From NCBI GenBank assembly GCA_016788165.1, contig JAEUTH010000038.1:92818-156817 (forward strand): a DNA stretch of 64,000 nt. Reading direction: 5' to 3'. Positions 37,366-46,700 of the stretch are shown here, piece by piece (position 1 is the first letter of the stretch; each line of letters begins with the position of its first letter). The notes below the pieces were generated by a model, which was not told the origin of the DNA, did not search any database, and saw nothing but the letters and a program-made list of their open reading frames with translations. Origin of the DNA: Bacteroidia bacterium (lineage in GTDB: Bacteria > Bacteroidota > Bacteroidia > AKYH767-A > OLB10). The position numbers and the translations under genes are program-made.

Positions 37366-40300
37366 TTAATAAAACAGTTTTTGAGAAACTACTTTATCGG
37401 CATTAATCAGGGAGATGGTATAAATACCATTGCTTAAAGCCACCGGAATTTTAATACTGTTTTCGCCATTACGGGCATGGTTGTTTTCGCCTTGCGCTAC
37501 CACACGACCCATTAAATCGGTAATCATGTAATTGTATGGTAAATCGCTATCGTATGTAAAGTTTACCAACAGGCTGTTATCCTGATTGGTAACTACACTG
37601 TTTATTACAAAGCTGCCATCGGCACCAAAACGAACCGGAATTGCTTTTGAATACGTAACGTTTCCATCATTATAAGCAGTAGCCAAGCGATAATATTGCA
37701 AACCATTTAATGGTGTATTATCCCAGCCATCGTAACGCAATACATTGGCCGATGGGCCTAATGGCATACGCGCAAGTACGGGCTCAAACGAGTTTAAGTC
37801 GGCCGTACGTTCAACTTCATATTGCACAACATTGTTTTCAGTAATCACATCCCACCATAATTTTACGCGTTTATCAACAGGCTTGGCATCAAAATTTAAT
37901 AAAGTTATTGGTAATGGTGCCTGGCCCACCGTATTGTTTATGATAGCCCACATTACATACGAGGCATCTAATGCCAATGGGCGTGTAACAGACGATATAC
38001 CTGCTGCCGAGGCATCGGTTTGGCCGGCTACAGGGGCACTCCAACCGGGTACGGCACCGGTTAACTCATAACGCTGTGCTTTCATATTGCCTGCTGCATA
38101 AGCAGCTGTACCGGTACCTTCTGCAGTTTCATTATACTCAAATGTCATGGTGCCGGTAATAGCGCCTGCAGTTGAGCGGCCTATATACCAGAAACGATCT
38201 ACAGTCCAGGGTGTGGCATCAACAATGGTTGGGTTGGTAGTCATGGTTAATACCCTTGTTGGTGCCGGTAATGCCGGATTTGCATATGGTGTGTTGTTAC
38301 CAGCAGTAGCATAGGTAGCTACTGTTACATTGCCCAAATCGCCTGATGTTGGATTAATTATTACATCAAAAATATTGGCACCACTACCGCCTTTAAACGG
38401 CATACTATGTACACCGGTGTTGGTTCCAATAGCCCAGGTAAATTTACTGTTCATATTACCGGTGGCTGCATCCTCGCTGCGCAGCCAGCCTGCACCCGTA
38501 ACTAAATGCGATGCCAATCCATTTTTAAGCCTAAACTCCTTACCATTAAGCATAAACTCGCCATTGGCCAATGCCAATGAATCGGCTAAGGCACCTAAAG
38601 CATTTGCTGTTGCTGAAGCCTGCCTTACCGGGAAATTACCGGCACTTACTTTATTAATAGTAAGCCTGTTAAATATGGTTGATGAATTACGGCTACTGGT
38701 AATTTCTTGTGCGGCATCGGCTGTTAATGCCAAGCCGGGTACACCTGTGTAGTAAGTTGGGTTGGGTGCCAATAAGCCGGGCGAGTTGGCTAAGTTACGA
38801 CCCACAGGGTCGAATATTACATGGCTGTAACCGGCCACAAAACCGCTATCGCCCACAAGGCTGTAAACCGGTGTTATATCGTAAGGCTGTGTACGTATTA
38901 AATTGTTGTTGTTATAAATATCGCCACCTATGGTTATTGGAAATACCTGATAAGGCCTTTGTTTACGGAATTTAATACGTGGCCGTTGTGCCGATACTAC
39001 ACCAGTTACTGCTGCAGCACCACCCGAATAACGGCCTTGTCCGTCAATATTCCAGCCAGTAATTGTTGCACCGGGTGCGTTAAAATTAAGTGCTAATGTT
39101 CTAAATCCCGATGTTGCTTCAACGTATAAGACATACGTTTTTAAAGGAACAGGAGCTATTTGTGTATTATATTCGAAAGAAAGCACTAAGTCATTGCCAT
39201 CCCAAACCAAAGGCGTGGTTAAGGTAACGGTATAAAAATTACCATTAAACTCAGTACCTCCTGCTGCATTGGGCATATTCAAATTAAGTGTAGTACCGGC
39301 CCCACCATACAAAACCGTTGTTGATGCTACGTTTACATCAGCGGCTTCAACTGCAACTTTTACACCTGCAACTAATGGAAAGGGGAATACAGGCATTGAA
39401 GTCATTGAAAATGCACGAATACGAAAGTTTTGCCATGATGATGGCGCTGCCGGGGCTAAGGTAATGGAGTGTACTTCGAAGCTTAAATGTGTGATTCTAT
39501 CGCCTACTTTCCAACCGTATGTTGAAGCCAATTCGGCCTGCGTATATTGTATTTGCGTCTTACCTTGTGAGTTTGTTCTGAAAGGTGTAATAGTTGCCAA
39601 ACCGGTGCCTAATGGTGGTATGGTAGTTTTGCCGGGCACATAGGCTTGCACATCATTACTGCTGGTAACATTAAGGCTGCTATAACCTGCCGATGCACCA
39701 AAACCTATATTTATATCGTCTAACACGCGTAACGATGCATTGTTGGCCGCATCAATATTAAGGCGGGCACCGTTTTGTATGTTAATCATACGGGCACCGG
39801 CCTGTACGGTATCTTTAATAGTTGGGTAAAAGAAAGGCGCTGAAGTAATCGGTATGTAAGCTACATCATTAAAAGTAGGTTTGGCCGGGCACCAGTTCGA
39901 TGGGTCGCCCCAATCGTTACTGGCACTGCCTAACCACTTACAAACATTGCTGGTAGGTGTAGGGCAATCGTCTAATACGGTAACGGTATAGTCCTCAGTT
40001 TCGCCAAAGGTGTAGGATTGAAACGGATGTATGTTTGAGCTTGCAAAAACTTCGCGCACACGCAAACGCACATTACCTAAAAATATTGGGCCTATTGATG
40101 CATGAGGCAATTGGTTTACATCACCGGCATCGGCTACAACATCACTTTTTGCAGGTACATTAATGTTCCAGCTCGATAGCGCAGCCCAGGTAACTAAGGG
40201 CAATATCATGTTGGCAACACCACCTACTTGTACTTTAGTGCCATAATTTTCAGTGATAGGGCCACCAGCACCTGTATAAGTATCGTCAAAATCGCCATCT

Positions 40301-42018
40301 TTATTCCAATCAATAAATACAGCAACTCCATTGCTACTGGGCCAGGTACCGCATTGTGCCTGTAATATGTATGGTGCGCTTCCGGTTCGCACACCCTCAC
40401 CCACTGTATATTGTGTGGTGCGCTCCATATAGGGGCCTTTATTTTCGGGCTTAAATTGTGTATAATCGGGTGGATGGCAGGCAAAGCGGTTGCAATAGGT
40501 ACCGGTTACTAAACAGGGTGCACAAAAAACATCATGCAGGTAATTATCAATCCGAATACTTGGATTTTCACCAACACTTTTAACTGCACTAATAAAATCG
40601 TTGCTATTGTATTGCGCCCACGAAGTACCTGTACTCATGGTTGGTATGTTATATGCCTGGTCAACTTGCCTTTTAATACCAAAACTTTGTACCGGTATGG
40701 GTGTAGTAGCTACATTGGCACTTGACGTACTTTGGCCCCAGGCTAAGCAAGATAATGGCACGGGCGTACGCACAATAGCAAACTGTAACTCGGCACCAAT
40801 AAAATTACCGGTAACAGCACCTGCAGCAACGTTACAGACAAACCACACATAGTTATCTTCGCCCGGGTTTAATGCCATGGTAACAGGGGTTAAAGGGGCT
40901 GCACAAGCTGCTGCATACCAGCCAAAATTTAATAAGCCTGCCGAACCCGGAAACTGTATAGCATTTACCGGCATACTAACAGGGCCACCCGTAGTATTAA
41001 ACAGCGGGCTACCACCTGTAAAGTACGATGCACTGCCTGTTACATCCGTTGCCCAAGCCGTACTTTGGCTTACTGAGTAAGCAATACCATCTAACCTGAG
41101 TGGTGTTAAACTACCCCTGGTTTTAACTTTTAAACCCAATAAAACCTGATCAGTACTGCCTTTACCCACATCGGCACCTTCCTGGTAAAAAAGCTCGGCA
41201 CCGGTAACAACTTGTGTAGTTGCCCACTCGGGTATATTAAAATTATCAAAATATATATTGTTACCACCGGCACTGTAACCCTTTACTATTACATATACAC
41301 TGCTGTTGCCACCACTTGCGCCCACAAAGGCAGGTAAGTTTGGTATTTGAAAAGTATATCGGTTCCATCCTGCAATTGCAGCTACAGGCGCTTGTGTACT
41401 GCTGCGGTGTATGCGGTTAATACCGGCACCGGCAGCCACAGCATTAATGTGGGTAACATCCAATAAGGTAGCACCGGTAATATCGGGTGTGGTATTTAAA
41501 TAAACTTCAACATAATCTAAAACTGCTGCAGGGCCTGCACTGTTATCCCTAAAAATACTGATACCTATGGTATCTAAAAAACCGGCAGCATTGTAGGTGG
41601 TATGGCCGCTAAAATCGAATGAACGTGTTGCTAAAAATGCAGCACTGGTTGCAGCAGCAAAGTTAATATCGGGCGACCCGGTAGGATATCCTGTATTACG
41701 GTTGATGTACCTAACAAACCCCGCACCCAACGGAAAGCCAATTACGTTTTGATTTACGGCTGCTGCATTAGCAGGCAAAGTTACCCATTGAAAATCGTTA
41801 GGGGCTGTACCCAAGCCGGTAATTTTACCCTGAACCCAATCGGTAGTGTTTATTTTTTTGTTGGGGTTGGCTATATTGTATGGGATTGTAGTTGCAAAAA
41901 CCTCCTTAATGTAGCTGGTAGGTGCTTGTGCCCAAATAGGAATAAAAGGATAAAAAATAAGCGAAAACAGCAGGGCAAATCTACGTATATTACCTATGGT
42001 AGTAGATGTTTTTTCCAT
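37366..42018 (-). CDS. T9SS-secreted GEVED-domain surface protein (paralogue A)
   Basis: The start is the ATG at 42018 (1550 residues, signal peptide ending PIWAQ). The frame extends to 42114, but a well-matched promoter lies at 42074-42101, inside the extension. The N-terminal 500 residues hold a beta-sandwich region shared with paralogue B (RSFDFSGHTTYNAAGF; VKTRGSLTPLRLDG). Then comes a GEVED domain with conserved Cys (CAPC ... CNRFACHPPD ... VFIDWNKDGDFDDTY ... FGETEDYTV). A W-x-G/dW-x-NWC domain follows (CKWLGSASNDWGDPSNWCPAKP), then a jelly-roll-like module (LVWDGNDLVLSFEY), and at the end a type A T9SS sorting domain. It is roughly half identical to the gene at 43758 and collinear with it along the whole length. 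No enzyme motif is visible. Confidence 0.92.
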   Translation of the reverse strand: MEKTSTTIGNIRRFALLFSLIFYPFIPIWAQAPTSYIKEVFATTIPYNIANPNKKINTTDWVQGKITGLGTAPNDFQWVTLPANAAAVNQNVIGFPLGAGFVRYINRNTGYPTGSPDINFAAATSAAFLATRSFDFSGHTTYNAAGFLDTIGISIFRDNSAGPAAVLDYVEVYLNTTPDITGATLLDVTHINAVAAGAGINRIHRSSTQAPVAAIAGWNRYTFQIPNLPAFVGASGGNSSVYVIVKGYSAGGNNIYFDNFNIPEWATTQVVTGAELFYQEGADVGKGSTDQVLLGLKVKTRGSLTPLRLDGIAYSVSQSTAWATDVTGSASYFTGGSPLFNTTGGPVSMPVNAIQFPGSAGLLNFGWYAAACAAPLTPVTMALNPGEDNYVWFVCNVAAGAVTGNFIGAELQFAIVRTPVPLSCLAWGQSTSSANVATTPIPVQSFGIKRQVDQAYNIPTMSTGTSWAQYNSNDFISAVKSVGENPSIRIDNYLHDVFCAPCLVTGTYCNRFACHPPDYTQFKPENKGPYMERTTQYTVGEGVRTGSAPYILQAQCGTWPSSNGVAVFIDWNKDGDFDDTYTGAGGPITENYGTKVQVGGVANMILPLVTWAALSSWNINVPAKSDVVADAGDVNQLPHASIGPIFLGNVRLRVREVFASSNIHPFQSYTFGETEDYTVTVLDDCPTPTSNVCKWLGSASNDWGDPSNWCPAKPTFNDVAYIPITSAPFFYPTIKDTVQAGARMINIQNGARLNIDAANNASLRVLDDINIGFGASAGYSSLNVTSSNDVQAYVPGKTTIPPLGTGLATITPFRTNSQGKTQIQYTQAELASTYGWKVGDRITHLSFEVHSITLAPAAPSSWQNFRIRAFSMTSMPVFPFPLVAGVKVAVEAADVNVASTTVLYGGAGTTLNLNMPNAAGGTEFNGNFYTVTLTTPLVWDGNDLVLSFEYNTQIAPVPLKTYVLYVEATSGFRTLALNFNAPGATITGWNIDGQGRYSGGAAAVTGVVSAQRPRIKFRKQRPYQVFPITIGGDIYNNNNLIRTQPYDITPVYSLVGDSGFVAGYSHVIFDPVGRNLANSPGLLAPNPTYYTGVPGLALTADAAQEITSSRNSSTIFNRLTINKVSAGNFPVRQASATANALGALADSLALANGEFMLNGKEFRLKNGLASHLVTGAGWLRSEDAATGNMNSKFTWAIGTNTGVHSMPFKGGSGANIFDVIINPTSGDLGNVTVATYATAGNNTPYANPALPAPTRVLTMTTNPTIVDATPWTVDRFWYIGRSTAGAITGTMTFEYNETAEGTGTAAYAAGNMKAQRYELTGAVPGWSAPVAGQTDASAAGISSVTRPLALDASYVMWAIINNTVGQAPLPITLLNFDAKPVDKRVKLWWDVITENNVVQYEVERTADLNSFEPVLARMPLGPSANVLRYDGWDNTPLNGLQYYRLATAYNDGNVTYSKAIPVRFGADGSFVINSVVTNQDNSLLVNFTYDSDLPYNYMITDLMGRVVAQGENNHARNGENSIKIPVALSNGIYTISLINADKVVSQKLFY

Positions 42019-42073
42019 GTTAATTTGTATTAAATAATTATAGGGTAAATTTTGAGTGGGGGATATTAAAGCC

Positions 42074-42101
42074 CAAATATAAAAATTAATAGAATTTTCA
42101 A
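42074..42101 (-). promoter_or_regulatory. Promoter of GEVED paralogue A (TTG-N17-TATATTTG)
   Basis: On the minus strand TTG (42099-42101), a 17-base spacer and TATATTTG (42074-42081) match the Flavobacterium/Bacteroides consensus exactly. The predicted start is about 50 bases before the ATG at 42018, which fixes that start codon. Confidence 0.65.
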
Positions 42102-42163
42102 GCATTATTAACATTAATTTCTGACCATTGATATAAAAAGCTTATGGCTCAAATTTAAAAATA

Positions 42164-42243
42164 CGTTTCCTGATAAGGAGCGGTTTTAAAACATTGCCAA
42201 ACCAAAAATTAAACGAAACACGGAATATCCGTATCAGAAAACG
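42164..42243. repeat. Imperfect inverted repeat upstream of pabB
   Basis: The arms CGTTTCCTGATAAGGA (42164-42179) and TCCGTATCAGAAAACG (42228-42243) are reverse complements at 14 of 16 positions, with a 48-base spacer. The repeat lies between the divergent surface-protein gene and pabB, ending 12 bases before the pabB ATG. It could be a paired operator or a leader structure; nothing in the sequence decides which. Confidence 0.5.
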
Positions 42244-42255
42244 CGCCATAATTAT

Positions 42256-43446
42256 ATGCAAGTAATTGATTTACTGCACTTTGCACAACATGAACCCTAC
42301 TTTATGCTTTGCCAGCATGGGCCACAGCAATATACTGCAGGCTTAGGTTTGTATGATTGTATTAGCAGTGAAGCCGGTTGGGAAAAGGTAGATGCATTTA
42401 TAGAGCAATATAAAGGCTATTATATTTTTAGCCATATATGTTATGATGTAAAAAACGATTTTGAAAAATTGGTTTCCGAAAACGAAAGCATCAGCGGTTT
42501 TTCGGATGCTTTTTTTTGGGTGCCTGCCGTTACTATTGTGAGTGCAGGCAATAACTATCACTTTGCACCGGGTATGGAACATTATCTGAATAAAATACAG
42601 CAAGCACCGTTGCTGCCTGTTGAAAACGCTATTACATGGAATAACAATAACCACCCCTATACTGCAACTTTTACTGCACTGCAAAAGCACTTGCAAGCCG
42701 GTAATATTTATGAAATAAACTACTGCCTGCCTTTTACGGCAAATGGCATAATTAACACGGTAACAACTTATAAAAAACTTTATGAGCTAACCCAGGCTCC
42801 TATGGCATGTTATTACCGTAACAAGCAACAGTTTTTATTATGTGGCAGCCCCGAGCGATTTTTAAAAAAAACAGGCCGTAAACTATTAAGCCAACCTATT
42901 AAAGGCACTGCAGAAAGAGCAACTGATAGCGCTACCGATATGGCCCTGAAGCAGGCATTGCTGCTAAACGAAAAAGAAAGAAGCGAAAATATTATGATTG
43001 TAGATTTGGTACGTAATGATTTGTCGCGCATTGCTTTAACGGGCAGCGTAAAAGTAAATGAGTTATGCGGTGCTTATACTTTTAAAACAGTGCATCATTT
43101 AATTTCTACTATCGAATGCCAAATACCCGAAATGCCATTTAGCCAAATATTAGCAGCAACATTTCCTATGGGCAGTATGACAGGTGCGCCAAAAATAAAA
43201 GCCATGCAACTGATAGAACAGTATGAAAGTGCAAAACGGGGTTTGTTTTCGGGCGCAGTGGGTTTTTTTGAACCCAATGGCAATTTTGATTTTAACGTAG
43301 TTATACGCAGCATTTTATTTGATGCATCCCAAAACAAAATTGCTACCTGGGCGGGCAGTGCCATAACTATAAGCGCACAAGCACAAGCCGAGTATGAAGA
43401 ATGCTTGCTAAAATTAAAAGCCATAAAAGCTACTTTATCCGCTTAA
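42256..43446 (+). CDS. pabB: Aminodeoxychorismate synthase component I
   Basis: This 396-residue chorismate-utilising enzyme converts chorismate and ammonia to 4-amino-4-deoxychorismate in folate synthesis. The C-terminal chorismate-binding domain is complete: NIYEINYCLPF, LCGSPERFL, PIKGTAER (214-221), MIVDLVRNDL, TFPMGSMTGAPKIKAM, FDFNVVIRSI and AGSAIT. Lys216 in PIKGT is the PabB-type nucleophile; anthranilate synthases have PIAGT, which argues against trpE. The partner amidotransferase (pabA) is not in the window. The gene lies alone between two divergently oriented paralogous surface-protein genes. Confidence 0.93.
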   Translation: MQVIDLLHFAQHEPYFMLCQHGPQQYTAGLGLYDCISSEAGWEKVDAFIEQYKGYYIFSHICYDVKNDFEKLVSENESISGFSDAFFWVPAVTIVSAGNNYHFAPGMEHYLNKIQQAPLLPVENAITWNNNNHPYTATFTALQKHLQAGNIYEINYCLPFTANGIINTVTTYKKLYELTQAPMACYYRNKQQFLLCGSPERFLKKTGRKLLSQPIKGTAERATDSATDMALKQALLLNEKERSENIMIVDLVRNDLSRIALTGSVKVNELCGAYTFKTVHHLISTIECQIPEMPFSQILAATFPMGSMTGAPKIKAMQLIEQYESAKRGLFSGAVGFFEPNGNFDFNVVIRSILFDASQNKIATWAGSAITISAQAQAEYEECLLKLKAIKATLSA

Positions 43447-43757
43447 ATAATTTCGAAAACACTTACGTGTTCGATTGTTTTTTTACTGCCATTTTTCTCG
43501 AATAAATTAAGATGTTGCAATTTTTTCGAAATGAAGCGATTATCGCCCCATATCACTAATCATAAAATATTAATAATCAATTTTTTAGGCTGCTGCTATT
43601 AATTTTTATGTAACTTATGTGTTGTTATTAACAAAATGACTAATTTGCGCCCGACTTATTAACAAAATTGCTTGAAATGCATTGTGTTTAAACACTTCTG
43701 CATTGTTAATAATCGTAAAGTAAATTAGGATGAATTTTAGTGAAGATAACTCAGGGT
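43447..43757. other. AT-rich intergenic region between pabB and GEVED paralogue B
   Basis: These 311 bases contain no credible gene. They hold a weak terminator after pabB, short poly-T runs, and the leader of the next gene. On the plus strand TAATTTGC around 43640, preceded by TTG 16 bases earlier, resembles a promoter one base short of TAnnTTTG. It would give a leader of about 110 bases. Confidence 0.5.
43454..43484 (+). terminator. Weak terminator after pabB
   Basis: CGAAAACAC pairs imperfectly with GTGTTCG across TTAC (about 43454-43473), followed a few bases later by a run of seven T residues (43478-43484). The stem is short and contains a bulge. Confidence 0.4.
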
Positions 43758-46700
43758 ATGTGTAAAACAAATAAGCATTTTATAGGCAAAATACTGCTGG
43801 TGTGCCTGGTTTTATTAATCAATGTAAATAAATCTGAAGCGCAAACCCCCATCTACACACAAGAAACCTTTGTAAGCCAAATACCATTTAACACAGCAAG
43901 CTACAACAGGCGCAATTGTACAGCCGACTGGCTTCAATACAAACTATCGGGTAACCATGGTTTACCCAATTCATTCGAATGGATAAATAACGGCACCTAT
44001 CCTACGGCCATAAACCAAAACATTGTTGGCTTTAGCACCGGTGCAGGATTTGTGCGTGCTATAAACCGAACTGTTGCTTTACCCGCAATTTCAGGTGCCG
44101 AATCAGGCGATGCGGCAATTTTAATTTCACGCTCGTTAGATTTTAGCGGCCATACAACATTTGATGCACTGCGCGATACAATTGGTATTTCTATGTTCAG
44201 AGATGGCGATGGCAGTGCACTGCAAGCCGACTCTGTTCAGGTATATTTAAACACAAGTCCACAATTAACCGGGGCAACTTTATTGCAAGTTGCCTGTATA
44301 AATAGCAACCCGGTAGGCAGTGGGATAACTGCCATAAACCGATCGGCTTTTTTAGCACCGTTGGCATTTGTACAAAGCAATAGTTGGAACCGGTTTACTT
44401 TTGGTATTCCTAATTTATCTGACTACGTAAGTGCAACCGGAGGTTATAGTGCTGTGTACTTAATTGTTGCAGTATATAGTGCCGCAGGCAATAACATTTA
44501 TCTGGATAACTTTAATTTACCGCAATGGCCAACCAATATGGTTATTCAAAGTGCAGAATTAACCTATCAGGAAAATGCTGATGTAGGCAAAAACACCAGC
44601 AATAACCTTTTAGCCAATGTAAGAATAAAAACACGCGGAAGCTTATTGCCATTAAGATTAGATGGCTTAACCTTTAGCACAACGGGCAGCACAAATTTTA
44701 GCAACGATGCACAAAACCCAATTGCATACTTTACAGCAGGCACACCCGTTTTTAGCAATACCATAGCAACAGGTGTAGTGGCCATGCCCACCAATGCAAC
44801 CGTAATTCCCAATGCACAAGGTTTATTAAATTACGGTTGGTATGCATCGGGCTGTTTGGCACCGGCCACACCTGTAACCATGACACTCAACCCCGGCACT
44901 GAAAATTATGCCTGGCTTGCCTGCGATATTAAACCAGGCCCGCCAGCCATATCAAATAACCGCATAGGTGTGGCATTTCAGTTTGCAATAGCAAGGCCGG
45001 CTGCAGTTTGTACATTTTATGGTCAGTCGAATAGCAGTACCAATTTAGCTGTTACATCGGTACCACCTCAAACATTAGGCAACTCACGTATTATTGACCA
45101 ATCGTATGCCATGCCCGGATATATGCAGGGTACTGCTTTTGCAGGCTATAACAATAACGATTACATAAGCGCTGTTCAATTAACAGGCGAAAATGGCACA
45201 CAAATACAAAACTACGATCACGACCAGCCTTGTGCCGCTTGTACCGTTACAGCTTTAAACCCGTTACTTTGCAACCGGCTGGCCTGCCACCCGCCCGATT
45301 TTACTGCATTTAAGCCCGAAAACAAAAGCAGTTTTCAAAACCGTACGGTTCAATTACAATTAGGCAAAGGAGTTAGAAACGGCACTGCACCCTATAATTT
45401 ATTTGTGCAGGCCGGTGCATGGCCTTTTGCCAACAACAGTATGGCTGTATTTATTGACTGGAATCGCGATGGCGATTTTGATGATACCTATAATGGCCCG
45501 GGTGGTGTTATTGCCGAAACATACGGCACGCATCAATTGCCGGCAGGCGACTTAAATAATTACCCGGTAAGTAGTTGGCCGCTTGGCACGCAATGGAGTA
45601 TTGATGTGCCCGACAAAACCGATTTGGTTTATGATAATAACGATGTAACACAGTTACCAAACAATAGCAGTAGCAGTATTTTTACCGGTAATGTGCGCAT
45701 GCGCGTTCGCGAAGTTTATGGAGCCAGCAATGTGCATCCGTTTTCTAACAATTATGCTTTTGGCGAGATAGAGGATTACTACATACAGGTTTTAGACAAC
45801 TGCCCTGATATGAGCAGTAATGTGTGTAAATGGATAGGCACCACTGCCGATTGGAATACGGCTACCAACTGGTGCCCGGCATTGCCCACTGCCAACGACA
45901 TTGCGTATATTGGCCCTGTTAGCACTTCGTTTTTTAATCCGGTTATTGGTGATAGTACACAAGCTGTTTGCCGCGCTTTGCATATAACGGATGGTGCTAA
46001 ACTTACAGCCGATGCACCAACCGGAACATCCAGTTTAAAAATACGAGACGATTTGATAATTGGTTTTAATGCGCCCAGCAGCAGCAATGCATCATTTAAT
46101 GTAAAAAGCAAATTAGAAGGACTTATTACATTACCCGGTATGCAAAGTACACCGCCTGCAGGTATTGCTGTTCCGGCTATTACACCCTTTAAGCAAAATG
46201 CACATGCAAAACTTCAGGTAGCTTACACCAAAGCCGAACTGATACGCACCTTTGGGCTAAAGGCAGGTGATGTTATTGATACACTGTTTACATTAAGTAA
46301 AGATGTGCTTTCGCCTTTGCCTCCATTTCAAACTACATTACAAAATTTCAGAATTATAGCCTATCACGTAGCAGCACCGGTTACATATACTTTTCCTGTG
46401 CCCGCTGCCGGCACCAAAATGGCCGTTGACGAAAACGATGCGAATGTAAATTCATGGCAAACAATTTTTGGCCCTGCCACAGTTACATTAAGCAGCACTA
46501 CAGGCAGTAATGGTGTAGCCCCGGGCAATGTTGATACGTTTGCACTTATTCCAAACAGTTTTGTTTGGGATGGGCTAAGCAATTTGGTGTTGTCGTTCGA
46601 ATACAAGATTACGTCAGGTGCAGTACCGGCCAAACAATTTGTTTTATATGACGAAAACAACACCGACTATACAACTTTATCGTTAACCAACGATGCCATA

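Noticed and set aside
40470..40510. CxxxxCH as a c-type heme site
   Set aside because: A single motif next to a second CxxC in a cell-surface GEVED protein fits disulfides better; no cytochrome context is nearby. Kept only as a Cys-cluster observation.
42019..42114. N-terminal extension of GEVED paralogue A
   Set aside because: An exact TTG-N17-TATATTTG promoter lies inside it and the signal peptide begins at 42018.
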